In this document: in pieces, positions 8,631-17,789 of the stretch | Layout: each line of letters opens with the position of its first letter | Numbering within the stretch: the stretch's first letter is position 1 | Origin: Marinobacterium rhizophilum | GTDB lineage: Bacteria; Pseudomonadota; Gammaproteobacteria; Pseudomonadales; Balneatricaceae | DNA: 64,000 bases | Direction: 5' to 3' | NCBI RefSeq assembly: GCF_024397915.1 | Contig: NZ_CP073347.1 | Coordinates: forward strand, 3,596,001 to 3,660,000 | The notes under the pieces: model-generated | Seen by the model: only the letters and a program-made list of their open reading frames with translations | Told to the model about the DNA's origin: nothing | Database searches by the model: none | Made by a program: the position numbers and the translations under genes

Positions 8631-9461
8631 TTGGCGAAAATCCTCACCATCACGAACCAGAAAGGGGGGGTGGGCAAGACAACCACCTGTGTCAATCTGG
8701 CGGCGTCTCTGGCGGCCACCAAGAAGCGCGTGCTGATGATCGATCTGGATCCCCAGGGCAACGCGACCATGGGCAGCGGTATTGACAAGCATACCCTGGA
8801 AAAATCCGCCTACGATGTACTCACCGACCAGGCCAGCGCCGCCGATGCGCGCCTGACCGAGGTACCCGGTGGTTACCATGTGATCGGTGCCAATGGCGAT
8901 CTGACCGCCGCCGAGGTGGAGCTGCTGAGCCTGCCGCGGCGCGAGTTCCGTCTCAAGATGGCGCTGCTCGAAGTCATGGACCAGTACGACTACATCCTGC
9001 TCGACAACCCGCCGTCGCTGAACCTGCTGACCGTCAATGCCCTGGCCTGTTCCAGCGGTGTGATCATCCCCATGCAGTGCGAGTATTACGCACTCGAAGG
9101 CATCAGCGCGCTGGTCGGCACCATCAACAAGATCAACCAGCGCCTGAATCCCGAGCTGAAGATCGAGGGCATACTGCGCACCATGTTCGATCCGCGCATG
9201 AGCCTGACCCGGGATGTCTCCAACCACCTGGTGGATTACTTTGGTGAGCAGGTGTATCGCACCGTGATTCCGCGCAACGTGCGCCTGGCCGAAGCACCGA
9301 GCCACGGTCTGCCGGCACTGATGTACGACAAGAGCTCCCGCGGTGCCCTGGCCTACCTGGCACTGGCCGGTGAGCTTATTCGCAAGACGGCGCAGGAAAA
9401 GGCGGCCGCCGTGGCCGCCTCTGAAGCGGCCGATAAAGAACAGGTACAGGAAACCAACTGA
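8631..9461 (+). CDS. parA: Chromosome partitioning ATPase ParA (Soj)
   Basis: A Walker-type ATPase that binds DNA non-specifically and, with ParB on parS sites, moves new origins apart. 276 residues. The deviant Walker A is KGGVGKTTT at residues 11-19, with the signature lysine at its start. The Walker A' DLDPQGNAT and Walker B YILLDNPPSL follow. The start is a TTG at 8631, two bases after the rsmG stop, with GGGAGA a few bases upstream; the next residues AKILTITNQ match ParA N-termini. Its stop overlaps the parB ATG. The Asn in LLDNPPS, where most ParA proteins have Asp-Cys/Thr-Pro, is unusual but lies outside the core metal ligand. Confidence 0.97.
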   Translation: MAKILTITNQKGGVGKTTTCVNLAASLAATKKRVLMIDLDPQGNATMGSGIDKHTLEKSAYDVLTDQASAADARLTEVPGGYHVIGANGDLTAAEVELLSLPRREFRLKMALLEVMDQYDYILLDNPPSLNLLTVNALACSSGVIIPMQCEYYALEGISALVGTINKINQRLNPELKIEGILRTMFDPRMSLTRDVSNHLVDYFGEQVYRTVIPRNVRLAEAPSHGLPALMYDKSSRGALAYLALAGELIRKTAQEKAAAVAASEAADKEQVQETN

Positions 9462-10339
9462 TGGCTGCAATGAAACGGGGCCTGGGCCGCGGGCTGGACG
9501 CACTACTGTCCACGGTGGAACAGGTACATGAACCGGTTGCCAAGGATGCGCCCGTGGCGCTGGACGGTTACCGCATGCTGTCGGTCGATGCGATACAGCG
9601 CGGTCGTTACCAGCCCAGGCGTGATCTGGAACCCGGTGCCCTGGAAGAGCTGGCCGATTCCATCCGTGCCCAGGGCATCATGCAGCCGATCGTGGTGCGC
9701 TCGGTTGAAGGCCAGGATCGCTTCGAGATCATCGCCGGTGAGCGCCGCTGGCGTGCCGGCCAGATGGCGGGCCTGACGGAAATCCCGGTGCTGGTACGCG
9801 AAGTACCCGATGAAGCCGCCATTGCCATGGCGCTGATCGAGAACATCCAGCGTGAAAACCTCAACCCCATCGAGGAAGCCGTGGCACTGCAGCGCTTGCA
9901 GCAGGAATTCGAACTGACCCAGCAGCAGGTGGCCAAGGCCGTCGGCAAGTCGCGCTCCACCATTGCCAACCTTCTGCGGCTGATGAAGCTGGAAGAAGAG
10001 GTCAAGAAGATGCTTGATTACGGCGACCTGGAAATGGGTCATGCCCGTGCGCTGCTGGCACTCGAAAGCGAAGCCCAGCTTGAGGCGGCACGGGATGTGG
10101 TGGCCCGCGGCCTTACGGTGCGCCAGACCGAAGCCCTGGTGCGCAAACTGCAGGCGCCGGAAGTGCCGGGCAAGCCCGAGCCGCAGCCTGATCCGGGTCT
10201 CGAGCAGCTGGCCGGTGAACTGTCACAGCGATTTTCGGTTCCGGTATCCATCAGTCGCAATGCTCGCGGTAACGGCAAAATCACGATCGCCTACAGCGGC
10301 GAAGCCGAACTTGATGCCATTCTGAAAACCCTTAAATAA
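9461..10339 (+). CDS. parB: Chromosome partitioning protein ParB (Spo0J)
   Basis: A CTP-dependent DNA clamp that loads at parS and works with ParA in origin segregation. 292 residues. The N-terminal ParB/Srx CTPase domain contains YQPRRD, LADSIRAQGIMQPIVVR and the GERRWRA arginine motif. ENIQRENLNPIEEA and the helix-turn-helix region (LTQQQVAKAVGKSRSTIANLLRL) follow, then a C-terminal dimerisation segment ending with AELDAILKTLK. The first residues MKRGLGRGLDALLS are typical; the frame-opening ATG at 9461 adds MAA before them, and the ATG at 9470 is an alternative start. No convincing parS (TGTTNCACGTGAAACA) was found in this window. Confidence 0.97.
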   Translation: MAAMKRGLGRGLDALLSTVEQVHEPVAKDAPVALDGYRMLSVDAIQRGRYQPRRDLEPGALEELADSIRAQGIMQPIVVRSVEGQDRFEIIAGERRWRAGQMAGLTEIPVLVREVPDEAAIAMALIENIQRENLNPIEEAVALQRLQQEFELTQQQVAKAVGKSRSTIANLLRLMKLEEEVKKMLDYGDLEMGHARALLALESEAQLEAARDVVARGLTVRQTEALVRKLQAPEVPGKPEPQPDPGLEQLAGELSQRFSVPVSISRNARGNGKITIAYSGEAELDAILKTLK

Positions 10340-10447
10340 GCTGCCTGTTTTTTGCACATTCAGGTGCGGCGTGGCTTTGCCGTGCAGCAGCGGCCCTGCA
10401 ATGGATTTTTGCGCCTGATACCTTAGTACAAAAGGCACTGACTTCGG

Positions 10448-10476
10448 TTGATGCCGTACAGCAATACCCCTATAAT
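10448..10476 (+). promoter_or_regulatory. sigma70-type promoter of the atp operon
   Basis: TTGATG at 10448-10453 and a perfect TATAAT at 10471-10476 are separated by exactly 17 bases. They lie 65 bases upstream of atpI. No terminator separates parB from this promoter, so some read-through from the par genes is possible. Confidence 0.85.
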
Positions 10477-10541
10477 CGGCACGCTGTTCAGGGGGGGTAA
10501 CCTGAACAGACTTATCAGAATGGAATTTTTCGGGGACAAGC

Positions 10542-10952
10542 ATGGGGAACCAGCGTGCAGGGGCCCAGTCCCGGAATACAAGGAAAACGGTCCTTGGCGT
10601 TCTGCTAATTCAAACGATCGTGATGCTGGTACTGTCGGCGGCGCTACTGCTGCTGAAGGGGAACGTGGTGGCGTACTCGGCTCTGCTGGGCGGCCTGATT
10701 TACATTATCCCCAACCTGTATATCGCATTGCGTACCTTGCCCCACCGCGCAGGCTCTACCGCTGGAATGGTGCTTGCGCAGCTATATGTCGGCCAAATAT
10801 GGAAAATGGCGCTGTCAGTCGCGGGGTTCGCCGCGACCTTCATCTGGGTTAAGCCCCTCAGTCCATTTCCCATATTTGGTACTTTCATCTTGCTGCAGCT
10901 GCTTGGCATGGCTCTGCTGATGAAGTCCACAAAACAGTTCCTGAAACTTTAA
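10542..10952 (+). CDS. atpI: ATP synthase protein I
   Basis: A small membrane protein encoded first in the atp operon. It assists assembly of the c-ring and may affect ion supply; it is not part of the mature enzyme. 136 residues with four predicted membrane segments (VLGVLLIQTIVMLVLSAALL, VAYSALLGGLIYIIPNLYIA, MALSVAGFAATFIW, FGTFILLQLLGMALL). The start ATG has GGGGAC upstream. atpB follows after 16 bases. The weak sequence conservation is normal for AtpI; identification rests on position, length and topology. Confidence 0.92.
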   Translation: MGNQRAGAQSRNTRKTVLGVLLIQTIVMLVLSAALLLLKGNVVAYSALLGGLIYIIPNLYIALRTLPHRAGSTAGMVLAQLYVGQIWKMALSVAGFAATFIWVKPLSPFPIFGTFILLQLLGMALLMKSTKQFLKL

Positions 10953-10968
10953 GTGAGAGAGACTGAGA

Positions 10969-11790
10969 ATGGCGAGCGGGACAGTTACATCCTCAGAATA
11001 CATATCGCACCATCTGACCAACCTTACGTTTGGCAACCATCCTGAACAGGGCTGGAAGCTGGCGGAAAGTGCTGGCGAAGCAGCCGCAATGGGCTTTTGG
11101 GCGATCAACGTCGACACCATGCTGTGGTCTGTCGGTCTGGGCGTATTCTTCCTCTGGTTTTTCGGCAAGGTTGCCAAAAGCGTAACCTCCGGTGTGCCGG
11201 GCGGTACCCAGAACTTCATCGAGACGATCGTCGAATTTGTCGATGACAACGTCAAGAGCATTTTCCATTACAAAAATGCGGTTATCGCGCCGCTGGCACT
11301 GACCATCTTCGTCTGGGTTTTCCTGATGAACCTGATGGATTTGGTGCCGGTTGACTGGCTGCCCTACATCGCCGGCCAGATGGGCATCCACTTCATGAAA
11401 GTGGTACCGACCACCGACGTCAATGCTACCGGTGGCATGGCGCTGAGCGTATTTGCCCTGATCGTGTACTACAGCATCAAGCAGAAAGGCGTGAGCGGCT
11501 TCATGAAAGAGCTGTCGTTCCAGCCGCTGCCCAAAATTTTCATGCCGTTCAACCTGTTCCTGGAAATCGTGGGCCTGCTGGCCAAGCCGGTATCTCTGGC
11601 GCTGCGACTGTTCGGTAACATGTATGCCGGCGAAATGATCTTTATTCTGATCGCACTGCTGCCCTTCTGGATTCAGTGGCTGCTGTCAGTACCCTGGGCG
11701 ATTTTCCATATCCTGATCATCACCCTGCAGGCATTCATCTTCATGGTACTCACAATCGTGTACCTGGCGATGGCACACGACGATCACTGA
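10969..11790 (+). CDS. atpB: F0F1 ATP synthase subunit a
   Basis: The stator subunit of F0 that forms the two proton half-channels against the c-ring. 273 residues with five or six membrane helices. The essential arginine lies in LALRLFGNMYAGEMIF, and the last helix region has ITLQAFIFMVLTIVYL. The N-terminus contains the conserved HLTNLTF motif. GAGAGA sits about eight bases before the ATG. It is second in the operon. Confidence 0.98.
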   Translation: MASGTVTSSEYISHHLTNLTFGNHPEQGWKLAESAGEAAAMGFWAINVDTMLWSVGLGVFFLWFFGKVAKSVTSGVPGGTQNFIETIVEFVDDNVKSIFHYKNAVIAPLALTIFVWVFLMNLMDLVPVDWLPYIAGQMGIHFMKVVPTTDVNATGGMALSVFALIVYYSIKQKGVSGFMKELSFQPLPKIFMPFNLFLEIVGLLAKPVSLALRLFGNMYAGEMIFILIALLPFWIQWLLSVPWAIFHILIITLQAFIFMVLTIVYLAMAHDDH

Positions 11791-11875
11791 TTGAAATATT
11801 CATCAGGGATCATTGAAAAAGTTTGCTTTAAACGTTTCAACTTTAACTTAACCTTGAAAATACTGGAGAAATCTA

Positions 11876-12106
11876 ATGGCTGAACTGCTGTATATCGCTG
11901 CTGCGTTGATGCTGGGTCTGGGTGCAATCGGTGCTGCGATCGGCATTGGTATCCTGGGTGGCAAGTTCCTGGAAGGTGCTGCTCGTCAGCCGGAACTGGT
12001 TCCGCTGCTTCGCACACAGTTCTTCATCGTCATGGGTCTGGTCGACGCGATCCCGATGATCGGTGTAGGTCTGGGTCTGTACGTACTATTCGCTGTTGCC
12101 GGCTAA
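11876..12106 (+). CDS. atpE: F0F1 ATP synthase subunit c
   Basis: The proteolipid of the rotor ring, a two-helix hairpin. 76 residues. Glycine-rich helix 1 (GLGAIGAAIGIGILGGKF), polar loop ARQPEL and proton-carrying D57 in GLVDAIPMIGVGLGLY are all present. The lack of the Gln/Glu-Ser sodium ligand set suggests a proton-coupled enzyme. The 85-base leader before it is A/U-rich with GGAGAAA next to the ATG. It resembles the translational enhancer that raises c-subunit output in E. coli, where about ten copies are needed per enzyme. Confidence 0.99.
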   Translation: MAELLYIAAALMLGLGAIGAAIGIGILGGKFLEGAARQPELVPLLRTQFFIVMGLVDAIPMIGVGLGLYVLFAVAG

Positions 12107-12161
12107 TAAGTAGTAGTCATTCGTATATCTACTTTATTAGACAACCGCGAGAGGTAATGGC

Positions 12162-12632
12162 GTGAATATCAATCTCACCATCATTGGTCAGGCCATTGCA
12201 TTCTTCTTCTTCGTCGTATTCTGCATGAAGTATGTGTGGCCACCGATTACCGGTGCCCTGGCAGAGCGCAAGAAAAAGATTGCTGAAGGCCTGGACGCTG
12301 CCGACCGCGCTACACGTGATTTGCACCTGGCCCAGGAAAAGGCCACTGCAAATCTGCGTGAAAGCAAGTTGGAAGCAGCCGCCATCATTGAACAAGCCAA
12401 TAAGCGGGCGAGCCAGATCGTCGATGAAGCCAAAGAGCAGGCACGTACAGAAGCTGAACGTGTCAAGGTAGCCGCTCAGGCCGAGATCGAACAAGACGTC
12501 AACCGTGCCAAGGAAGCCCTGCGTACGCAGGTTGCCGCCCTGGTCGTTGCTGGCGCCGAGAGGATTCTGGAAACCTCTATTGACGAGAAAGCCCATGCTC
12601 AGCTGCTAGACAAGCTGGCCACCGAGCTTTAA
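12162..12632 (+). CDS. atpF: F0F1 ATP synthase subunit b
   Basis: Peripheral-stalk subunit: one N-terminal membrane helix (IIGQAIAFFFFVVFCMKYVW) then a long charged coiled coil (residues ~30-140). 156 residues, the usual length. The start is a GTG at 12162 with GAGAGGTAA upstream; the sequence from there matches the conserved N-terminus. An ATG five bases earlier is out of frame and reaches a stop after two codons. Confidence 0.97.
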   Translation: MNINLTIIGQAIAFFFFVVFCMKYVWPPITGALAERKKKIAEGLDAADRATRDLHLAQEKATANLRESKLEAAAIIEQANKRASQIVDEAKEQARTEAERVKVAAQAEIEQDVNRAKEALRTQVAALVVAGAERILETSIDEKAHAQLLDKLATEL

Positions 12633-12641
12633 GCGAGGTTT

Positions 12642-13181
12642 ATGATGGCTGAACTTAATACAGTCGCTCGTCCCTATACAAAAGCAGCGTTTGAATTTGC
12701 GCTGGCGCAGGGCAGCCTCGACGCCTGGTCCGACATGCTCACTCTTGCCGCCTCCGTGGCGCAGGATGAGCAGATGGACCGGGTGCTGAGCAACCCCGCA
12801 CTGACCAGCAAGCAGAAAGCGCAGGCGATGCTCAGTGTCTGTGAAGACAGCCTGAACGAAGCCGGTGGGAATTTCATTACCCTGCTGGCCGAGAATCGCC
12901 GTTTGGCTCTGCTGCCGGAAATCCTGGCACAGTTCGAGCTGTTGAAAGCCAATCAGCAAAAGTCCGTCGACATCGACGTGACCACGGCTTTCGAACTGGA
13001 CGAGCAGCAGCAACAGAAACTGACTCAGGCAATCGGCGCCAAGCTGGGCCGCGAAGTGAAAATGACGGCTCAGGTAGACAAGTCTATCCTGGGCGGCGTT
13101 GTTATCCGTAGCGCAGACCTGGTGATCGATGGTTCGGTCCGCGCCCGACTGGCGAAACTGACCGAAGCGATGAGCTCCTGA
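12642..13181 (+). CDS. atpH: F0F1 ATP synthase subunit delta
   Basis: The stator subunit joining the b-dimer to the top of the alpha-beta hexamer (OSCP homologue). 179 residues. The N-terminal helical domain opens with TVARPYTKAAFEFALAQG. The C-terminal part has the typical GGVVIRSADLVIDGSVRARLAKL. Two adjacent ATGs (12642 and 12645) are possible starts; both follow a GCGAGG site. Nine bases separate it from atpF and 15 from atpA. Confidence 0.97.
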   Translation: MMAELNTVARPYTKAAFEFALAQGSLDAWSDMLTLAASVAQDEQMDRVLSNPALTSKQKAQAMLSVCEDSLNEAGGNFITLLAENRRLALLPEILAQFELLKANQQKSVDIDVTTAFELDEQQQQKLTQAIGAKLGREVKMTAQVDKSILGGVVIRSADLVIDGSVRARLAKLTEAMSS

Positions 13182-13196
13182 GGGTGAGGTAAAATC

Positions 13197-14741
13197 ATGC
13201 AGCAACTGAATCCATCTGAGATCAGCGAGATTCTCAAGAAGCGCATCGAGAAACTCGATGTGTCTTCTGAAGCCCGCAATGAGGGCACTATCGTCAGCGT
13301 GTCCGATGGTATCATCCTGATCCACGGTCTGGCTGATGTCATGTACGGGGAAATGATCGAATTCCCCGGCGGCGTTTACGGTCTGGCACTGAACCTGGAG
13401 CGTGACTCCGTCGGTGCTGTTGTACTGGGTGACTACCAGAGTCTGGTAGAGGGCATGACTGCCCGTTGCACCGGTCGCATCCTGGAAGTACCGGTCGGTC
13501 CGGAAATGCTTGGTCGCGTTGTAGACGCCCTGGGTAACCCGATCGACGGCAAAGGCCCGCTCGAAACCAAACTGACCGATGCTATCGAAAAGGTTGCACC
13601 GGGCGTTATCGACCGTCAGTCGGTAGATCAGCCGGTTCAGACCGGTCTGAAAGCCATTGACGCGATGGTCCCCATCGGCCGTGGCCAGCGTGAGCTGATC
13701 ATCGGTGACCGTCAGATCGGTAAGACGGCGATCGCCATCGACGCGATCATCAACCAGAAAGGCACTGGCATCAAGTGTATCTACGTTGCGGTCGGACAGA
13801 AGCAGTCCACCATCGCCAACGTGGTACGCAAGCTGGAAGAGCACGGCGCGATGGATCACACCATTGTTGTTGCCGCTGGCGCTTCCGATCCTGCTGCCAT
13901 GCAGTTCCTGGCTCCTTACGCCGGCGCAACCATGGGTGAGTACTTCCGTGACCGCGGCGAAGATGCCCTGATCGTATTTGACGACCTGACCAAGCAGGCC
14001 TGGGCGTATCGCCAGATCTCCCTGCTGCTGCGTCGTCCGCCGGGCCGTGAAGCTTACCCCGGTGACGTTTTCTACTTGCACTCCCGCCTGCTGGAACGCG
14101 CTGCACGCGTGAACGCCGACTACGTCGAGAAGTTCACCAACGGTGAAGTGAAAGGCCAGACTGGCTCGCTGACGGCTCTGCCGATCATCGAAACCCAGGG
14201 CGGCGACGTGTCTGCATTCGTACCGACCAACGTTATCTCCATCACCGATGGTCAGATCTTCCTGGAATCGAGCCTGTACAACGCAGGTATTCGCCCGGCG
14301 ATCAACGCCGGTCTGTCCGTATCCCGTGTAGGTGGTGCCGCTCAGACCAAGATCATCAAGAAACTGGGTGGCGGTGTGCGTCTGGCACTGGCTCAGTACC
14401 GCGAGCTGGCTGCCTTCGCGCAGTTTGCTTCCGACCTGGATGATGTGACCCGTGGTCAGCTGGAACACGGTCAGCGTGTTACCGAGCTGATGAAGCAGAA
14501 GCAGTACTCGCCGATGTCGGTTGCCGACATGGGTCTGAGCCTGTACGCCGCGAACGAAGGTTTCCTGAACGACGTTGAGCTGAACAAGATTGGTGCCTTT
14601 GAATCGGCCCTGATCTCCTACTTCAAGTCCGAACATGCGGACCTGATGGCTAAGGTTAACGTTGCCGGTGCCTACAACGACGAGATTTCTGCGCAGTTCA
14701 AGGCCGGAATCGAGAAGTTCAAGTCAACCCAGACCTGGTAA
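13197..14741 (+). CDS. atpA: F0F1 ATP synthase subunit alpha
   Basis: Non-catalytic nucleotide-binding subunit of F1, 514 residues. The P-loop GDRQIGKT is at residues 170-177. The arginine-finger region lies in AGLSVSRVGGAAQTK. The N-terminal beta barrel and the C-terminal helical domain have full length. The ATG follows GGGTGAGG. Codon choice in the F1 genes looks more biased than in flanking genes, in keeping with high expression; this is a visual impression only. Confidence 0.99.
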   Translation: MQQLNPSEISEILKKRIEKLDVSSEARNEGTIVSVSDGIILIHGLADVMYGEMIEFPGGVYGLALNLERDSVGAVVLGDYQSLVEGMTARCTGRILEVPVGPEMLGRVVDALGNPIDGKGPLETKLTDAIEKVAPGVIDRQSVDQPVQTGLKAIDAMVPIGRGQRELIIGDRQIGKTAIAIDAIINQKGTGIKCIYVAVGQKQSTIANVVRKLEEHGAMDHTIVVAAGASDPAAMQFLAPYAGATMGEYFRDRGEDALIVFDDLTKQAWAYRQISLLLRRPPGREAYPGDVFYLHSRLLERAARVNADYVEKFTNGEVKGQTGSLTALPIIETQGGDVSAFVPTNVISITDGQIFLESSLYNAGIRPAINAGLSVSRVGGAAQTKIIKKLGGGVRLALAQYRELAAFAQFASDLDDVTRGQLEHGQRVTELMKQKQYSPMSVADMGLSLYAANEGFLNDVELNKIGAFESALISYFKSEHADLMAKVNVAGAYNDEISAQFKAGIEKFKSTQTW

Positions 14742-14813
14742 CAGCCCTAGGGCAGAGGGTCTGCGGGCGCGCCCCGCAGGCCGATAACCGGTTCAAGGTA
14801 TAAAGGCGGAACT

Positions 14814-15677
14814 ATGGCAGTCGGAAAAGAGATAAAGACGCAAATTGCGAGCATCGGCAGTACGCGCAAAATTACTAGCGCCATGGAAATGGTGGCCGCC
14901 AGTAAGATGCGCAAGGCTCAGGATCGCATGCAGTCGTCCCGACCGTACGCTCGCAGTATCCGTGGCGTTATTCAGCATCTGGCAAAGTCCAATCCTGAAT
15001 ACTCTCACCTTTACATGCAGGAACGTGAAGCCAAGCGCGTCGGCTACATCATCGTAGCCAGTGACCGCGGTCTTTGCGGCGGCCTGAACACTAACGTGTT
15101 CAAGGCAGCCCTCAAAAGCATGAAGGGTTACCACGACAAGGGCGTTGCGATCGATGTCTGTGCGCTGGGCGCAAAGGCGTTGTCCTTCTTCAAGAGCTAC
15201 GGCGGCAACGTGGTAGCGGCAAAAACGCATCTGGGTGACGCACCTGTACTGGCCGAGCTGATCGGCTCCGTCAAGGTGATGTTCGATGCGTTCGCTGAAG
15301 GCAAGCTGGATCGCCTGTTCGTGGTGTCGAACGAATTCGTTAACACCATGACACAGAAACCCACAGTTGAGCAGGTTCTGCCGCTGCGGGCCGAAGACGA
15401 CGAACAACAGCTGAGCCATCACTGGGATTACATCTACGAACCGGACGCGAAAGAGCTGCTTAACGGCCTGCTCAGTCGTTACGTCGAGTCGGTAGTGTAC
15501 CAGGCGGTGGTCGAGAACAATGCCTGTGAACAGGCAGCCCGTATGCTGGCGATGAAGAACGCGACAGATAACGCCGGCGACCTGATAGACGAGCTGAAGA
15601 TGGTTTACAACAAGGCTCGTCAAGCTGCGATTACTCAGGAAATTTCCGAGATCGTCAGCGGCGCCGCTGCGGTTTGA
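14814..15677 (+). CDS. atpG: F0F1 ATP synthase subunit gamma
   Basis: The central rotor shaft of F1, 287 residues. The conserved N-terminal helix (IASIGSTRKITSAMEMVAASK) and C-terminal helix (ARQAAITQEISEIVSGA) form the coiled coil. The DRGLCGGLNTN motif contacts the beta subunit. The 72-base gap after atpA contains a G/C-rich hairpin (TCTGCGGGCGCGCCCCGCAGG region). This could tune stability of the long message. AAAGGCGGA precedes the ATG. Confidence 0.98.
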   Translation: MAVGKEIKTQIASIGSTRKITSAMEMVAASKMRKAQDRMQSSRPYARSIRGVIQHLAKSNPEYSHLYMQEREAKRVGYIIVASDRGLCGGLNTNVFKAALKSMKGYHDKGVAIDVCALGAKALSFFKSYGGNVVAAKTHLGDAPVLAELIGSVKVMFDAFAEGKLDRLFVVSNEFVNTMTQKPTVEQVLPLRAEDDEQQLSHHWDYIYEPDAKELLNGLLSRYVESVVYQAVVENNACEQAARMLAMKNATDNAGDLIDELKMVYNKARQAAITQEISEIVSGAAAV

Positions 15678-15715
15678 TGCAGTCAACGGGTTTAAACGTT
15701 TAAGAGGATCCGAAC

Positions 15716-17092
15716 ATGAGTAGCGGACAAATCGTTCAGATTATCGGCGCCGTCGTCGACGTGGAATTCCCGCGTGACAGCGTGCCGAAGGTATATGACG
15801 CCCTGACAGTCACCAAAGTCGGCCTGACGCTGGAAGTTCAGCAGCAGCTGGGTGACGGTGTGGTACGCGCCATTGCCATGGGTCAGACCGAAGGCGTAAG
15901 CCGTGGTCTGACTGTAGAAAACACCGGTGCGCCGGTTTCCGTACCTGTTGGTAAGGCAACCCTGGGTCGCATCATGGATGTACTCGGCAACCCGATCGAT
16001 GACGCAGGTCCGATCGGTGAAGAAGAGCGCATGCCGATTCACCGCAAGGCTCCGACTTACGCGGAACAGGCGGCTTCCAACGAACTGCTGGAAACCGGCA
16101 TCAAGGTTATCGACCTGGTATGCCCGTTTGCTAAAGGCGGCAAGGTTGGTCTGTTTGGTGGTGCTGGTGTGGGCAAGACCGTCAACATGATGGAGCTCAT
16201 CCGTAACATCGCCATCGAGCACAGCGGTTACTCTGTATTCGCAGGTGTCGGTGAGCGTACCCGTGAAGGTAACGACTTCTACTACGAGATGAAAGAGTCC
16301 AACGTACTGGACAAGGTCTCTCTGGTATACGGTCAGATGAACGAGCCGCCGGGTAACCGTCTGCGCGTAGCATTGACCGGCCTGACCATGGCGGAGAAAT
16401 TCCGTGATGAAGGCCGTGACGTACTGTTGTTCGTCGACAACATCTACCGTTACACCCTGGCGGGCACCGAAGTATCGGCCCTGCTGGGTCGTATGCCTTC
16501 CGCGGTAGGTTACCAGCCGACGCTGGCCGAAGAGATGGGCGTTCTGCAGGAACGTATCACTTCGACCCAGACAGGTTCCATCACGTCCATCCAGGCGGTA
16601 TACGTACCGGCGGATGACTTGACTGACCCGTCTCCGGCAACCACCTTCTCCCACCTTGATGCGACCGTGGTACTGTCCCGTCAGATCGCCGAGCTGGGTA
16701 TCTACCCGGCTGTGGACCCGCTGGACTCCACGTCCCGTCAGCTGGATCCGCTGGTAATCGGTCAGGAACACTATGACATCGCCCGTCAGGTGCAGAACGT
16801 GCTGCAGCGTTACAAGGAACTGAAGGACATCATCGCGATCCTGGGTATGGACGAGCTGTCTGAAGAAGACAAGCAGGTCGTTACCCGTGCGCGTAAGATC
16901 CAGCGCTTCCTGTCCCAGCCGTTCTTCGTAGCGGAAGTATTCACCGGTGCATCCGGCAAGTACGTCTCGCTGAAAGACACCATCCGTGGCTTCAAGGGCA
17001 TTCTGGAAGGCGAGTTCGACTCCCTGCCGGAACAGGCCTTCTACATGGTTGGCGGTATCGAAGAAGCGGTCGAGAAAGCCAAGAACCTGTAA
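15716..17092 (+). CDS. atpD: F0F1 ATP synthase subunit beta
   Basis: Catalytic subunit of F1, 458 residues. P-loop GGAGVGKT near residues 149-156, GERTREGND containing the catalytic glutamate, Walker B-like DVLLFVDNIYRYT, and the DELSEED sequence near residue 380 (in MDELSEEDK). AAGAGGA is placed before the ATG. It is followed at 34 bases by atpC. Confidence 0.99.
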   Translation: MSSGQIVQIIGAVVDVEFPRDSVPKVYDALTVTKVGLTLEVQQQLGDGVVRAIAMGQTEGVSRGLTVENTGAPVSVPVGKATLGRIMDVLGNPIDDAGPIGEEERMPIHRKAPTYAEQAASNELLETGIKVIDLVCPFAKGGKVGLFGGAGVGKTVNMMELIRNIAIEHSGYSVFAGVGERTREGNDFYYEMKESNVLDKVSLVYGQMNEPPGNRLRVALTGLTMAEKFRDEGRDVLLFVDNIYRYTLAGTEVSALLGRMPSAVGYQPTLAEEMGVLQERITSTQTGSITSIQAVYVPADDLTDPSPATTFSHLDATVVLSRQIAELGIYPAVDPLDSTSRQLDPLVIGQEHYDIARQVQNVLQRYKELKDIIAILGMDELSEEDKQVVTRARKIQRFLSQPFFVAEVFTGASGKYVSLKDTIRGFKGILEGEFDSLPEQAFYMVGGIEEAVEKAKNL

Positions 17093-17126
17093 GGTTCTGG
17101 TCGGAAACCTTTAAGAGGTAACAAGC

Positions 17127-17555
17127 ATGGCTATGACTGTTCATTGCGATATCGTGAGTGCCGAGGGCGAGGTTTTCTCCGGCCTGATCGAGTTCGTATC
17201 GGTAACAGGTAGCCTGGGTGACCTGGGTATCTACCCCGGTCACGCTCCGCTTCTGACGGAACTGAAACCAGGCCCTGTCGAGCTGCGCAAGCAGGGCGGC
17301 CAGGAAGACGTTTTTTACGTCTCCGGCGGCTTTCTCGAAGTGCAACCGCACAAGGTCATCGTGCTCGCAGACACCGCTCTGCGCGCCAATGACCTGAGTG
17401 AAGCGGCGGCACAGGAGGCTCAGACGCATGCGCAACAGGAGATGGCTGACAAGTCTGCCGAGTTTGAATACTCGCGGGCGGCCACGCAGCTGGCGGAAGC
17501 CACTGCACAGCTGCGCACATTGCAGCAGATTCGCAAGAAAGGTGGCAAACACTGA
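17127..17555 (+). CDS. atpC: F0F1 ATP synthase subunit epsilon
   Basis: The rotor subunit that links gamma to the c-ring and can inhibit ATP hydrolysis. 142 residues. The N-terminal beta sandwich has VSAEGEVFSG, GDLGIYPGHAPLLTELKPG and VSGGFLEVQP. The C-terminal helical hairpin (ANDLSEAAAQEAQTHAQQEM region) is complete, so regulation by an extending epsilon arm is possible. It is the last gene of the operon and is followed by a strong terminator. Confidence 0.98.
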   Translation: MAMTVHCDIVSAEGEVFSGLIEFVSVTGSLGDLGIYPGHAPLLTELKPGPVELRKQGGQEDVFYVSGGFLEVQPHKVIVLADTALRANDLSEAAAQEAQTHAQQEMADKSAEFEYSRAATQLAEATAQLRTLQQIRKKGGKH

Positions 17556-17576
17556 TCCTGCGATCTGATCTCGATT

Positions 17577-17605
17577 AAAAAGGCAGCCTGATGGCTGCCT
17601 TTTTT
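17577..17605 (+). terminator. Terminator of the atp operon
   Basis: The 8-bp perfect stem AGGCAGCC / GGCTGCCT with loop TGAT is followed by TTTTT and preceded by AAAA. It lies about 25 bases after atpC. Confidence 0.93.
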
Positions 17606-17633
17606 ATGCGCGGAGGTTGGTGATTTGGTAGGT

Positions 17634-17730
17634 GGTAATTAGTGATTAGTGATTGGTCATTCGTAAGCCGTAAGCTGACAGCTTAAGGCTGATAGCATTG
17701 CTAATCACGAATCACGAATCACGAATCACT
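17634..17730. repeat. Short tandem repeats flanking the IS element (left)
   Basis: The left part has GTGATTA repeated (TTAGTGATTAGTGATT) and the right part has the 8-bp unit AATCACGA three times at about 17702-17725. The two are roughly inverted to each other and could form a long imperfect hairpin around TAAGCTGACAGCTTA. No gene is seen. Similar 7-8 bp tandem units recur at 19018, 47461 and 56188. Confidence 0.7.
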
Positions 17731-17789
17731 TTCACTGGTACGACCCCGAATTAGTGGACACTTTTTTCACATAGGAAAAAGGTGGCTCC

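Noticed and set aside
8601..10339. parS sites near parAB
   Set aside because: I looked for TGTTNCACGTGAAACA-like palindromes in and around parA/parB and the origin and saw none that fits.
12606..14636. A 676-codon minus-strand frame across atpH-atpA
   Set aside because: It is the antisense shadow of highly conserved ATP synthase genes.
17634..17730. CRISPR array
   Set aside because: Units are 7-8 bases without unique spacers; these are simple tandem repeats. The same applies to the array at 47461-47587.
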